A stretch of 64,000 nucleotides of DNA from an uncultured Dorea sp. (GTDB lineage Bacteria; Bacillota; Clostridia; Lachnospirales; Lachnospiraceae). The notes beneath the pieces are model-generated. The model searched no databases, was not told the DNA's origin, and saw nothing but the letters and a program-made list of their open reading frames with translations. Numbering within the stretch: position 1 is the stretch's first letter; each line of letters begins with the position of its first letter. A program made the translations under genes and the position numbers. Positions 25,396-34,824 of the stretch are shown piece after piece. The stretch is from contig URTM01000006.1 in assembly GCA_900550865.1 (NCBI GenBank), forward strand, positions 1-64,000. Reading direction: 5' to 3'.

Positions 25396-27054
25396 TTACT
25401 CTGTAACCATGTCTTTTGCAAATAACGCAGCCCCCAGTGCTCCGCAAAGCTGTGCCTTATCGCTGATCACCAGTGTCGTTCCAAGCTTCTCTTCCAGTGT
25501 CTTTACCAGTCCCTGGTTCTTGGACACTCCTCCGGTCATCATATAACGTTCCTCGCCGCCGACACGTTTTGCAAGTGCTGCTGTCTTGGACGCAACCGCT
25601 TTATTCAGTCCGTGAACGATATCATCAGTCGCCTTATTCTGTGCGATCAGTGATACCACTTCGGATTCCGCAAATACAGTACACATGCTGGAAATCGTAA
25701 TGTCTTCCTTATATGAAAGACCAGCCTTTCCCATGTCGTCCAGGCTCATTTCCATTGTTCTTGCCATCATCTCCAGGAATCTTCCGGTTCCGGCTGCACA
25801 TTTATCATTCATGACAAAGTTGGCAACAGCTCCATTTTCATCCAGGCGGATGACCTTGCTGTCCTGTCCGCCGATATCAATAACGGTACGGACTTCCGGA
25901 TTCAGGAAATGTGCCCCTCTTGCATGACAGGTAATCTCTGTAATACTCTTATCTCCGTCCGAAATGGCCGTTCTTCCATATCCGGTTGTAACCATTGCAT
26001 CGATATCTTCCCTCTGAAGTCCCGCATCTTTTAATGCTTCCTCCAGTGCACGCTCTGCTCCGATCGCTGCACCCGCACCTGTCGGCAGGATGATCCCTGT
26101 CACGATATTCTGGTCTTTATCAAGAATTACCACATCTGTACTCGTTGATCCGCTGTCTATTCCGGCAAAATATCCTTTTCCCATCTTCCGTTCCTTCCCT
26201 TCCAGTTGTTCCATATTCATACTCTCCGCAAATGCTTCCAGTCTTGTCAGAAGCTGTCCACTGCTCTGTACCGTATAATCCGATTCGATCTTCAGAAGCG
26301 GTACGGTCACATTCTGCTTGATCTGTGCATATTCAAAACTATAAAAATCACAGAATTTGACGGTATGATAAATAATTCCCTTTAATCCCGGATCGTTATA
26401 TAATCTCTTTCTTCCACTGTGATCCATCATACGCATACACGGGATCTGTCCAAGAAGTTCTTTCGCATACCATGCCATCAGTTCATCAAATTCCAGATCT
26501 TTCGGCGTTTCTGTCTCGCCCACCGAACGGTTGTTGACACAGGTATCATTTTCCACCGGATACGGCATGCTCTTCTGCACCATATCAAAAAGCTCATTTC
26601 CCATACGTGCACCCAGCACACTGATATGCGGCTTTACGATGCGTTCCGGCTTCTTGAATGCCTGACGGAACTTTTCTTCATCAAATGTTGTGCCTTTATA
26701 TTCTCCATATGCTTTCGCAAGACCTTTTAACTGCACCGCCGTACGTTCCCTGCTGCATTCTGCGTCACAGTGAAGTACATCAATTATATATAAGAAATCC
26801 AATTTTCCGCTGTCTTCCAGAATATCATAGACACTCCGGATCGTATCACAGCAGTTGACCAGTACCAGTTCTTTTACCTTGCCATTCATAACGGCTTCCA
26901 GAAGCGCTTTTCCGAATCCACAGATATTCGGATGTGCGATCTGATCTGCGTGATCGAATCCCTGCGGCATTTCGTTCAGATTCTGACATTCCCCGCCGAA
27001 TGCTTCTAACAGTTCGATCGGGGTGTATTTACAGACATAATATGTTTTATTCAT
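25396..27054 (-). CDS. Fusion of a 2-hydroxyacyl-CoA dehydratase-like subunit with its activating ATPase (HgdC type)
   Basis: A 552-residue protein. Residues 1-285 resemble HgdB/BcrB-type iron-sulfur subunits and keep three expected Cys: C45 (HPNICGFGKA), C69 (VNCCDTIR) and C235 (VKFCDFYSF). Residues 293-552 are a complete activase: GIDSGSTSTD, TTGYGRT, DIGGQDSK, cluster Cys C419 (DKCAAGTGR) and C458 (SMCTVFAESE), and MTGGVSKN. Activases hydrolyse ATP to push one electron into the dehydratase cluster. They are normally separate proteins, so the fusion is unusual. The ATG overlaps the end of the upstream partner by 8 bp, with GGAGG before it. No CoA-transferase is nearby, so the substrate is unclear. 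Confidence 0.85.
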   Translation of the reverse strand: MNKTYYVCKYTPIELLEAFGGECQNLNEMPQGFDHADQIAHPNICGFGKALLEAVMNGKVKELVLVNCCDTIRSVYDILEDSGKLDFLYIIDVLHCDAECSRERTAVQLKGLAKAYGEYKGTTFDEEKFRQAFKKPERIVKPHISVLGARMGNELFDMVQKSMPYPVENDTCVNNRSVGETETPKDLEFDELMAWYAKELLGQIPCMRMMDHSGRKRLYNDPGLKGIIYHTVKFCDFYSFEYAQIKQNVTVPLLKIESDYTVQSSGQLLTRLEAFAESMNMEQLEGKERKMGKGYFAGIDSGSTSTDVVILDKDQNIVTGIILPTGAGAAIGAERALEEALKDAGLQREDIDAMVTTGYGRTAISDGDKSITEITCHARGAHFLNPEVRTVIDIGGQDSKVIRLDENGAVANFVMNDKCAAGTGRFLEMMARTMEMSLDDMGKAGLSYKEDITISSMCTVFAESEVVSLIAQNKATDDIVHGLNKAVASKTAALAKRVGGEERYMMTGGVSKNQGLVKTLEEKLGTTLVISDKAQLCGALGAALFAKDMVTE

Positions 27055-28423
27055 GCTGACTTTCCTCCTGTCTGTTCATATCTTCCTTCTTCTCCATACG
27101 TCCCGGCTTCTCCAAATTATCACCTGTTTCCAGATTGTTATTTATTTCTGCATTGTCACCGGTTTCTGCATTCAGCATCTCCAGGAATGCCCCGAGTCTC
27201 GTAGACGTCTGGCCTTCACCACCGTGGCTTCTGTCGCATCCGTCACCATCCAGGATCAGAAGCGGGATTCCCTGCTCTTCGAATTTGCGCTTGGCAAGCT
27301 GTGCCGCACCAAGAGTATGCTTGCATCCCCAGTGGCCAAACCATACAACACCATCTGCCCCCGTCTCCTTTGCATGGCGGATTCCTGCTTCGATTCTTCT
27401 GATTGCGCTTCCATTTAATGCATGGTACACCATACGTCTCGCCATTGCTTCATAAGGCTTCTCCGGATCAAAATCCGGTTCACAGACACGGCTCAGTTCA
27501 CAGCCGACGATCTGTGCTTTTTCCTGAAAGTAAAGTTCATTCTTCACCGCATCTGACCAGAACGGAATGGTATGCATCCAGTAGATCTTCTTGCCCTTTT
27601 TCGCCGATGCATTTTTTACATCATTCAGAAGCTGGTCCACATATTTTTCCTCTTCTTCTGTTCCAAGCAACAGATTATTCGTCATACCTGCATAGAGCGG
27701 GGTTACAAGATCTGCCGGAATGTATCTGTCTGCACTTTCCTTTTCATACTGTGCAAACTTTTCCAGTGTCAGCTTACTTCTTCTCAGTCGTTCTGTTAAT
27801 GCCTCATCTGCAATCTTTTTGCCGGTACATTCTTCTATAAAATCTTTCAGCTTCCGAAGCTGGTCTGCCACATACTGTACATTGTCTTCATTCTGCTGCA
27901 TCGGAACATCTATCGCAAAGATCGGCACTTCGTACATTTTCGCCAGCTTCTTAAATGTCAGAAGGTTCGCATCACAGGTCAGGTTCGTGTATACAATGCA
28001 CTTTGGTTTCGGAAGCACTTTCTTCTGCGCCGCTCCGATAAATGTCTTGTGATAGCTGCAAAGTGTCTCGGATATGCCCGTATTCTCCGCCTGCTGTAAA
28101 AATGCTCTCTCTGCCTTCGATGCAGAAAGATAGCAGGAAAATCCTTCCACATTATACGGATGGATCCCTGCCTCCTGTAAAAGTTCACAAGGAGTAAAGA
28201 TGCTGACGATCGCACTTTCTTCCGGCCGTTCCAGCGGTCTGATCATCGTGTCCATCATAAGCCTTGCCAGATACTGGTCTGCCGGCATCAGTCTTTTGTC
28301 CGGTGCGAACCGGAACTTCAGATTCTGCGCCTTCCATCCGGTCTTCAAAAGCCATCTTGCTCTGTCCGGATTCTCATTACTCCATTTTTCTATATAGTTT
28401 CCATATGTTTCTATAATCTTCAT
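27047..28423 (-). CDS. 2-hydroxyacyl-CoA dehydratase-like iron-sulfur subunit (HgdB/double-cubane family)
   Basis: A 458-residue protein of the HGD-D family. Visible cysteines in the usual order are C122 (ETLCSYHK), C150 (NLTCDAN) and C367 (HWGCKHT); C79 (FTPCELL) and C396 also occur. The end of the domain reads GQTSTRLGAFLEML, a family hallmark. A low-complexity tail of about 35 residues rich in Glu and Asn follows. Family members eliminate water from 2-hydroxyacyl-CoA or, as double-cubane proteins, reduce small unsaturated molecules. Translational overlap with the activase fusion shows they work together. The start is preceded by GAGGATGAGAAC. Confidence 0.87.
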   Translation of the reverse strand: MKIIETYGNYIEKWSNENPDRARWLLKTGWKAQNLKFRFAPDKRLMPADQYLARLMMDTMIRPLERPEESAIVSIFTPCELLQEAGIHPYNVEGFSCYLSASKAERAFLQQAENTGISETLCSYHKTFIGAAQKKVLPKPKCIVYTNLTCDANLLTFKKLAKMYEVPIFAIDVPMQQNEDNVQYVADQLRKLKDFIEECTGKKIADEALTERLRRSKLTLEKFAQYEKESADRYIPADLVTPLYAGMTNNLLLGTEEEEKYVDQLLNDVKNASAKKGKKIYWMHTIPFWSDAVKNELYFQEKAQIVGCELSRVCEPDFDPEKPYEAMARRMVYHALNGSAIRRIEAGIRHAKETGADGVVWFGHWGCKHTLGAAQLAKRKFEEQGIPLLILDGDGCDRSHGGEGQTSTRLGAFLEMLNAETGDNAEINNNLETGDNLEKPGRMEKKEDMNRQEESQHE

Positions 28424-28586
28424 GTTCTCATCCTCGTCTTGCCCTGTTGTCTGTTTACATTTTACATCTACCGGTTATTTTTCATCTATACAGGTACTTT
28501 GACAGATGCTTTGTCCCGTAGATTTTCCTACCTGTTCAAGTATAAAAACATTTAACATCATACGCTTCTTTTTTCTAAAATGCAAA

Positions 28587-28625
28587 TATACAGCAGCGAT
28601 TTTCCATAAATCTGCTGCTGTATAT
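28587..28625 (-). terminator. Probable terminator of the csbB-yfhO unit
   Basis: ATATACAGCAGC and its complement form a 12-bp stem around about 14 nt. The following minus-strand tail TTTGCATTTT is only moderately T-rich. Confidence 0.6.
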
Positions 28626-28645
28626 AGATACCCGCGTATATTTCC

Positions 28646-31450
28646 TTATGTTGTTTTCTTCTTTCTTTTTTCACCGATGATTAATAACACGAATCCTGCT
28701 ATTCCAATCAGCGACACTACTTTGCCTGCTGTTGCCCCAGGCGCATGATAAACAATCTTCACTTCATGCTCTCCACTTTCAATCTTACATCCGAGAAATG
28801 CTGTATTTACCTTACGGATCTTTGTCTCTTTTCCATCGATGTAGATTTTAAAATGTGTATCATACGGGACAGATGTAACGAACCAGCCGTCATTCTTAAC
28901 CTGTATCGTTCCCTGTATTACATTATCTTTTGTCTGCTTTCTATCCACCTGAACTTCTGACTGATACAGGGTATTTGACCGTTCCGGCAGACTTCCGAAA
29001 TATGCCTGCACATGGCTTAATTTATATTTCCCTTTACCAAATGTCACCGAAATCGTATCTTCTCCGTCCTTCAGCGGCACTGCATAAGTAAATGTTTTGT
29101 TTTCATTATAATATACATGATCTTTTGCGCTTAGTTTGTTGCGGATTCCGTTGATCCAGACTGCTACGTCCTTATTCGGATGCAAATTGTCTACCTGAAA
29201 CTGCAGGAAGAGAACTTGATTTTTTTCTTGTCCCGTCTGCGTCTTTTCACTCTGCGCTGTTGCTGCCGTATCATCCTGCTCATTCTGTTGCTGTATCAGC
29301 GTTTGATTTATCTGTTGGATAGAAAATGTTGTCTTTTTCGTCTTCTTCACGTGGATCTTCCATCCATCTTTCGTTTCACGGATCCACGTTCCGGCTTTTC
29401 TTTCATTTCCATTTTTCTTCCACATATCTGTAGTTCTATTGTCAGTTTCATTTTGCACTTTATGATTGCCGGCTTTTTTCAGACTCACTGGATCTTTATG
29501 ATCATCAGTCTTTTTCAGACTCACCTGCTCATAGCCCGTCATTCCATTCTGATCCTGCGATTCCGTATGTTCTCCCACAATTGCATATTCCAGGAATACT
29601 GTCTGATTATATGGAAATGCAAGTTTTTTATATTCTTCTTCCGTCATCACCTGGTCTGTTGCATACATAACTGGTGCTGCGTCTCGATTCTGATATATCC
29701 CTGTTTTCCCGTTTTTTCCACACTTCTTAACAAGCGAATATCCCGGCACATTGGAATCTGACACGATATAGCGCACTCCCATCAGCCGCCGGAATACTGG
29801 ATTCTTCGATATCGACTGCATCATCCCATTACGGAACGGCTCTTCCAGCCCGAATATCTTCTGGCGGAATGTCTGATACTCCGTATTGTATGCAGAGGAA
29901 TAGATTGAAGTAATATTCTGGTCCACATCCCAGATCCGGTTTAAATCTGCTGCATTTTTATCATCATTTCCAAGCTGTTCTGTGCGGTAATATCCTTCAT
30001 CATTCTTCAGCACCTGTTTTACTGCCTGTCCGTTGTGCTCTCCTGTTACCTCTTGGTACAGTTTCCGGCTGACATACCGGTCCGGCTTCATCTGATAAAA
30101 AGTGTTCATTGTAACTGCCAGACAGATCACTGACGGCAATGCCAGCATCAGAATCTCTTTCGTTTCTTTCCGGTATTTCTTCATTGCACAATAAAGCAGA
30201 TAACAGCTCAGGAACAGAATACTTTCCGCAAGCAGTGCTTTCCATATGCCTTCTACTATGCCGCCTTTGGTAAACTGATCTCTTGCTATATAAACGAAAA
30301 CCGTTGTAATCATGTAGAAAATCATTCCTGTTACAGGCGCGATCTCTCCATCTCTGCATTTTTTCAGATAAATTGCAATCAGGTAACACAATAGCGGAAG
30401 AAATGGAATAAAGACTTTATCCCTTATATAGAGGCCGCCATTCAATAAGTAAGCAAAGACCGGAACCACAAGTATGATCACGCAGCCATATGTGAGCACT
30501 TTTTCATAAGTTTTCCGATACAATAATCCCGTGATCAGGACTGTGATCACCAATGTTGTAAGTCCGATTCCATAGATACTGTATGCGAATCGTTCTACCG
30601 TAATCTGCGGGACAAAAAGGGTAGCAAGCGATATATTCTGTCCTTTGCTTCTCCCTCCCGTCAATGCAAGTGCCGTCGGCACCAGAAAGAAACAACTCAT
30701 CAGTACCGCCATAATCATCGGATATACAAAATGCAGTCCATCCTTCAAAAATGCCATGACTGTAATCCTGCATCCTTCTCTTTGTTCAAAGTAACGATGC
30801 AGTCCATAAAGGACCAGTGCAAGCATTCCGCCAATGCTGAAATAAAAACTGGTCATGATCATCAGGAATACACTGACTGTAAAAAGACCGCTCCTTTCTT
30901 TTTCAAAATACCGGTCCACCCCCATCAGTGCCAGACACAAGAACGGCATATAATCCACAAACATGATCTGACCACTGTACTGTCCGATCATCGGACCTGC
31001 CAGAAGGAACATTACTGCTGCCATAAAAGCGATATCCTTATCCATCACCCTGCTTTTCAGCCAATGATAAAAGAGCAATACTGAAGCAGTCAGACCCACT
31101 ATACTAATCATCATAATGTAATCCGTCATTTTCACAAATGGAAGTAGGTAAGATGGTAAGATCAGCGGGCTGTAAAGCCCGTAATAGGCAAAATGATAGA
31201 TGTTCTGTCCTCCGCCCAGATTCGCCGCAAATTCAGGAAACAACTTTCCCGTTGCATAAAACTGCTGCCGGAAATAATCCGGCAGCACACTATGCTGGCT
31301 GATCCAGTCTACTTTTGCTCCAAAGATTCCATGTCTTCCCACAAACCACCAACAGAAAAATAATGTAAGTCCGGAAAGTACCAGATACGGAATGCATTTC
31401 TTATATGAAATATGTTTCTTATACAGAGTGCACTTCTTTTCCTTTCCCAT
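28646..31450 (-). CDS. YfhO-family membrane protein (GT-C-like glycosyltransferase)
   Basis: A 934-residue protein with about 13 membrane helices in the first 500 residues and a large extracytoplasmic C-terminal part ending in one more helix. The N-terminal extracytoplasmic loop contains VDWISQH and GGGQNIYHFAYYG, the acidic-loop region typical of YfhO/GT-C enzymes. Homologues act after CsbB-type transferases and move a sugar from a lipid carrier onto wall or lipoteichoic acid. Its start overlaps the csbB-like gene by 32 bp, with GCGGAGGAAGAGTT upstream. The region around residues 640-750 is rich in Lys, Asp and Gln, probably a flexible insert. Confidence 0.88.
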   Translation of the reverse strand: MGKEKKCTLYKKHISYKKCIPYLVLSGLTLFFCWWFVGRHGIFGAKVDWISQHSVLPDYFRQQFYATGKLFPEFAANLGGGQNIYHFAYYGLYSPLILPSYLLPFVKMTDYIMMISIVGLTASVLLFYHWLKSRVMDKDIAFMAAVMFLLAGPMIGQYSGQIMFVDYMPFLCLALMGVDRYFEKERSGLFTVSVFLMIMTSFYFSIGGMLALVLYGLHRYFEQREGCRITVMAFLKDGLHFVYPMIMAVLMSCFFLVPTALALTGGRSKGQNISLATLFVPQITVERFAYSIYGIGLTTLVITVLITGLLYRKTYEKVLTYGCVIILVVPVFAYLLNGGLYIRDKVFIPFLPLLCYLIAIYLKKCRDGEIAPVTGMIFYMITTVFVYIARDQFTKGGIVEGIWKALLAESILFLSCYLLYCAMKKYRKETKEILMLALPSVICLAVTMNTFYQMKPDRYVSRKLYQEVTGEHNGQAVKQVLKNDEGYYRTEQLGNDDKNAADLNRIWDVDQNITSIYSSAYNTEYQTFRQKIFGLEEPFRNGMMQSISKNPVFRRLMGVRYIVSDSNVPGYSLVKKCGKNGKTGIYQNRDAAPVMYATDQVMTEEEYKKLAFPYNQTVFLEYAIVGEHTESQDQNGMTGYEQVSLKKTDDHKDPVSLKKAGNHKVQNETDNRTTDMWKKNGNERKAGTWIRETKDGWKIHVKKTKKTTFSIQQINQTLIQQQNEQDDTAATAQSEKTQTGQEKNQVLFLQFQVDNLHPNKDVAVWINGIRNKLSAKDHVYYNENKTFTYAVPLKDGEDTISVTFGKGKYKLSHVQAYFGSLPERSNTLYQSEVQVDRKQTKDNVIQGTIQVKNDGWFVTSVPYDTHFKIYIDGKETKIRKVNTAFLGCKIESGEHEVKIVYHAPGATAGKVVSLIGIAGFVLLIIGEKRKKKTT

Positions 31451-32435
31451 AACTCTTCCTCCGCATGTTCTGTGATAATGGCATCATCATGATCCGCTGT
31501 TCTTCTTTACTCGAATCCTTTAACAGGTATACCGGACGGTTCTTTACTTCCAGGTATGTCTTGGCAAGATACTGTCCCAGAATTCCGGTACACAGAAGCT
31601 GTACACCGCCCACACCGAACAGGATACAGACCAGCGACGGCCATCCGGCCACCGGATCTCCCCAGATCAGTGTACGAATCACAATCGCAACGATCATAAG
31701 GAATGACAGTCCACAAAAAAGTACTCCCATATAGGAGGCGATGGACAATGGCACAACAGAGAATCCCGTAATTCCTTCCAGCGAGTAAATAAATAATTTC
31801 TTTACATTCCATTTTGTTTCTCCGGCAGATCTTTCGATGTTCTCATACTCCAGCCATTTCGTACGGAAACCGACCCAGCCGAAAATTCCTTTTGAAAAGC
31901 GGTTGTACTCACTCATTTCCAGTACCGCATCTACCATCTTACGGTTCATCAGGCGGTAATCTCTGGCACCGCTTACAATCTCTGTCTTGGAGATTTTATT
32001 GATCACATTGTAAAACTCTTTGGATAAGAATGAACGGATCTTCGGTTCACCTTTTCTGGTCGAACGTCTGGTAGCTACACTATCATACGGTTCTTCCCTC
32101 AATATCCGATACATTTCCGGCAGAAGTGACGGCGGATCTTGAAGATCTACATCCATGATCGCAGCATAATTGCCGCCTGCATTCTGAAGTCCTGCATAGA
32201 TTGCAGCTTCTTTTCCAAAGTTTCTGGAAAAGGAAAGATACTGGCATCTTCCGTCCTTTCTGTGTAATTCTTTCATAATCTCATATGTTCTATCGGATGA
32301 TCCGTCATCTACGAATATCAATTCGAAATCGGTCTGTTTCTTCATGTTGTCCATGACTTTTTTCATTTCGGTATAATAGATCGGCAATGCTTCTTCTTCA
32401 TTAAAACACGGAATGATAATACTGATCTTGTCCAT
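31419..32435 (-). CDS. Family 2 glycosyltransferase, CsbB/GtrB-like (polyprenyl-phosphate sugar synthase)
   Basis: A 338-residue membrane-bound GT2 enzyme. The catalytic domain (1-230) has IIPCFNEEEALP, FVDDGSSDRTYE, and DVDLQDPP (DxD-type). Two C-terminal helices (about 235-310) anchor it. Homologues load GlcNAc or glucose onto undecaprenyl phosphate. The ATG at 32435 is chosen for AAGGAGG nine bases upstream; 52 upstream in-frame codons are leader sequence. It overlaps yfhO, a pairing known for lipoteichoic-acid glycosylation in Bacillus and Listeria. The flippase GtcA that completes that set is not in the window. Confidence 0.9.
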   Translation of the reverse strand: MDKISIIIPCFNEEEALPIYYTEMKKVMDNMKKQTDFELIFVDDGSSDRTYEIMKELHRKDGRCQYLSFSRNFGKEAAIYAGLQNAGGNYAAIMDVDLQDPPSLLPEMYRILREEPYDSVATRRSTRKGEPKIRSFLSKEFYNVINKISKTEIVSGARDYRLMNRKMVDAVLEMSEYNRFSKGIFGWVGFRTKWLEYENIERSAGETKWNVKKLFIYSLEGITGFSVVPLSIASYMGVLFCGLSFLMIVAIVIRTLIWGDPVAGWPSLVCILFGVGGVQLLCTGILGQYLAKTYLEVKNRPVYLLKDSSKEEQRIMMMPLSQNMRRKSYGKGKEVHSV

Positions 32436-32762
32436 AACTATAAGCCTCCTTACCTTTTTCTTGTGGTTATTGTAGGCTTGATTTCTTAAAGACATACGCA
32501 AATAATTCTTAAGATTTCTTAAAAAACTTCTATATTTTTCCAAAACTATGTTGTATAAAGCAAGGACTGACAGAAAAGATATTATATCCAAATTTTTTTG
32601 TTCAAAGTCATCTTATTGAACATAATATCTTTCCCGATCCTATTCTTATCATGCTATATAGTTTTTAAAAAGCGGATTCCGTGCGCTGTGCCTGGAATCC
32701 GCGTTATCTGCTATATTCTATCTTTTTACTTCTTATTTCATAACCTGTCTATAGTTTTTCAA
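32436..32762. other. Intergenic region between the csbB-like gene and phoR
   Basis: No gene is seen. It contains an inverted repeat, AAAGATATTAT...ATAATATCTTT with an inner GTTCAA...TTGAAC (about 32574-32634), whose role is unclear, and the phoR terminator at its right side. Several CTTAAGA-like repeats lie near 32485-32525 and could be binding sites for the csbB promoter. Confidence 0.5.
32664..32702 (-). terminator. Intrinsic terminator of the pst-pho operon
   Basis: GCGGATTCC and GGAATCCGC flank about 13 nt and are followed on the minus strand by TTTTTAAAAAC, about 60 bp after the phoR stop. Confidence 0.85.
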
Positions 32763-34124
32763 TTAAAATATGAGTTCTATCTTCGTTCCTTCGCCCAGTT
32801 TACTGTCTACATGGATCTTGGCTCCGTGAAGCATGGCTCCGTGTTTTACGATTGACAGTCCAAGACCGGTTCCGCCGGTTTCTTTGGAATGGCTTTTATC
32901 TACGCGATAGAAACGTTCGAAGATGCGGTCCGTCTCATTTTCCGGAATTCCGATTCCGGTATCTGTGACACAGACCTTCTTGCCTTGCAGGGTATTACCT
33001 ACCCAGACGGTTAACTTCCCGCCTTCTTTGTTATACTTAATCGCATTTTCACAGATATTGTAGATCATCTCATCCAGAATCTGGCGGATTCCCACGTATT
33101 CTACTGGCTCTCCCGTCACCTCTACATGTACTTTTCTCTTCGCTGCCTGTGGCGAAAGTCTGGTCAGGATCTCTCTTGTCAGCTTATAGAGATCTACCTC
33201 TTCTTTTTCCAGCTGCACATTGCCCTCATCCAGTTTTGATAACTTGATGATATCTTCTACCAAAGTGATCAGACGCCTTGCTTCATTATAGATTCTTTCC
33301 GCAAAACCTTTCATATCTTCCGGCTTTACCAGTCCGCTTTTCATGATTTCTGCGTAACCTGAAATTGACGTAAGCGGTGTCTTCAGCTCATGCGATACAT
33401 TTGCCGAAAATTCTTTTCTCATATTGGCAACCGCATCTTTTTCTTTATTCTGCTTATCGATACTCTGTAAAAGTGGTGTTAATTCTTCGTACACGTCATT
33501 CTCCAATGGATTCTCTAGATCCAGCCTGTTGATCGGACGGATCAGTCTCGTTACCTGCCATTTTACAAGTACACCTGCAAATGCAAGCATGATCACTGCG
33601 ATCAGTCCCATCACTGGAAATACCTTCATCGCTGTCCGGAATGCGGTATCTACCGTCTTTGATACACGCAGGATATCTCCATTTTCCAATTTCACTGCAT
33701 AATAGAACATCTCTTTATTCAGCGTATTGGACTCTCGAATGTCCTGTCCGCTTCCTGTTTTTAATGCTTCTTTTACTTCCGGGCGGTTCTTATGATTCTG
33801 AAAGGTTACTTCATCTTCTTTGGAATCATATTTTACGTTTCCGTATGGATCGATCAGTGTAATTCTCGTATCCTTATGCACATTATCCATTGTTTTCAGA
33901 TAAGATTCTCCTGAGGTGTCGATTGCTACATTGATATAATCCGCTTCCTGTCTGACTTCGCCTTCCATGATATGGATCGTCTGGCGGTATACGACCAGCG
34001 TGGTGATCGCATAGGCTATGATCAGTGTCAGGGCTATGACAAGGATCATACTGCTCTGGATCTTTTTTCTCATACTTTGTTTCATATTCTTTATTCTCTG
34101 TTTCCTCTTATTCGCCTGCCGCAT
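32763..34124 (-). CDS. phoR: Phosphate-regulon sensor histidine kinase
   Basis: A 453-residue kinase: a membrane helix near 25-48, an extracytoplasmic sensor domain of about 120 residues, a second helix near 165-185, HisKA with the phosphorylated His in SHELKTPLTSISGY, and an ATPase domain with YNICENAIKYN, DTGIGIPE and GGTGLGLSIV. It follows phoB by 9 bp and closes the pst-phoU-phoBR operon, where PhoR reports phosphate limitation through the Pst-PhoU complex. The start may be 34124 or the ATG at 34085; neither has a strong ribosome site. Confidence 0.92.
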   Translation of the reverse strand: MRQANKRKQRIKNMKQSMRKKIQSSMILVIALTLIIAYAITTLVVYRQTIHIMEGEVRQEADYINVAIDTSGESYLKTMDNVHKDTRITLIDPYGNVKYDSKEDEVTFQNHKNRPEVKEALKTGSGQDIRESNTLNKEMFYYAVKLENGDILRVSKTVDTAFRTAMKVFPVMGLIAVIMLAFAGVLVKWQVTRLIRPINRLDLENPLENDVYEELTPLLQSIDKQNKEKDAVANMRKEFSANVSHELKTPLTSISGYAEIMKSGLVKPEDMKGFAERIYNEARRLITLVEDIIKLSKLDEGNVQLEKEEVDLYKLTREILTRLSPQAAKRKVHVEVTGEPVEYVGIRQILDEMIYNICENAIKYNKEGGKLTVWVGNTLQGKKVCVTDTGIGIPENETDRIFERFYRVDKSHSKETGGTGLGLSIVKHGAMLHGAKIHVDSKLGEGTKIELIF

Positions 34125-34133
34125 TTTCTGGTT

Positions 34134-34808
34134 CTAGCGGCTCATACGGTATCCGACTCCGCGGACCGTCTCAATCTGCTCACCTGCATCCCCGAGCTTC
34201 TGTCTTAATGTTCTGACATGCACATCCACAGTTCTCGTCTCTCCGTCGAAATCATATCCCCAGATATCTTCCAGAAGCTGGTCTCTGGTAAGCACAATGT
34301 TCGAATTCTTCATCAGGCGCTTCAGTAATTCATATTCTTTCAAGGTAAGATTCACTACTTCTCCATGAACTGTCACTTCATGCTTCTTTGGATCTAACCG
34401 GATCTCTCCGATCTCAAATGTGTCTTCACTGGATACGCTTCCCTTCGCGCTGCGTCTTAATACTGCCTTGATACGTGAGATCAGCTCCATCATTCCGAAT
34501 GGTTTCGTCACATAATCATCGGCCCCGGCATCCAGTCCTTTTACTTTGTCATATTCTGCACCTTTTGCCGTAACCATAATAACCGGAATGTCTTTCGTTT
34601 TCTTTGATGCTTTTAACTTTCTCAAAAGCTCCATCCCGTCTTCTCCCGGCAGCATGATATCAAGCAGAACAAGCTCTGGCGTTTCTAATGCCAGAGCTTC
34701 AAGGAATGAACTTCCATCTTCGAATCCGCGTGCCTGAAACCCTGTACTTTCCAGGGTATACACCACCAGTTCCCGTATATTACCGTCATCTTCTACACAA
34801 AAAATCAT
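34134..34808 (-). CDS. phoB: PhoB/PhoP-type response regulator
   Basis: A 224-residue OmpR-family regulator. The receiver has the acidic pair in FCVEDDGNIR, the phospho-Asp in LVLLDIMLPGEDG and the Lys in DDYVTKPFGM. The winged-helix domain (about 130-224) contains LTLKEYELL and TVDVHVRTLRQKL. It is co-transcribed with phoR and the transporter it controls, a common clostridial arrangement. It should bind the Pho-box-like repeats upstream of pstS. Confidence 0.93.
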   Translation of the reverse strand: MIFCVEDDGNIRELVVYTLESTGFQARGFEDGSSFLEALALETPELVLLDIMLPGEDGMELLRKLKASKKTKDIPVIMVTAKGAEYDKVKGLDAGADDYVTKPFGMMELISRIKAVLRRSAKGSVSSEDTFEIGEIRLDPKKHEVTVHGEVVNLTLKEYELLKRLMKNSNIVLTRDQLLEDIWGYDFDGETRTVDVHVRTLRQKLGDAGEQIETVRGVGYRMSR

Positions 34809-34824
34809 TCCTCATTCTCCTTCT

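Noticed and set aside
25396..27054. Fusion caused by a frameshift or assembly error
   Set aside because: The frame is open through both domains with a natural linker (about residues 280-292), and both domains keep their cysteines.
32436..32591. N-terminal extension of the CsbB-like protein
   Set aside because: The 52 extra codons have no GT2 features and the strong ribosome site is at the internal ATG (32435).
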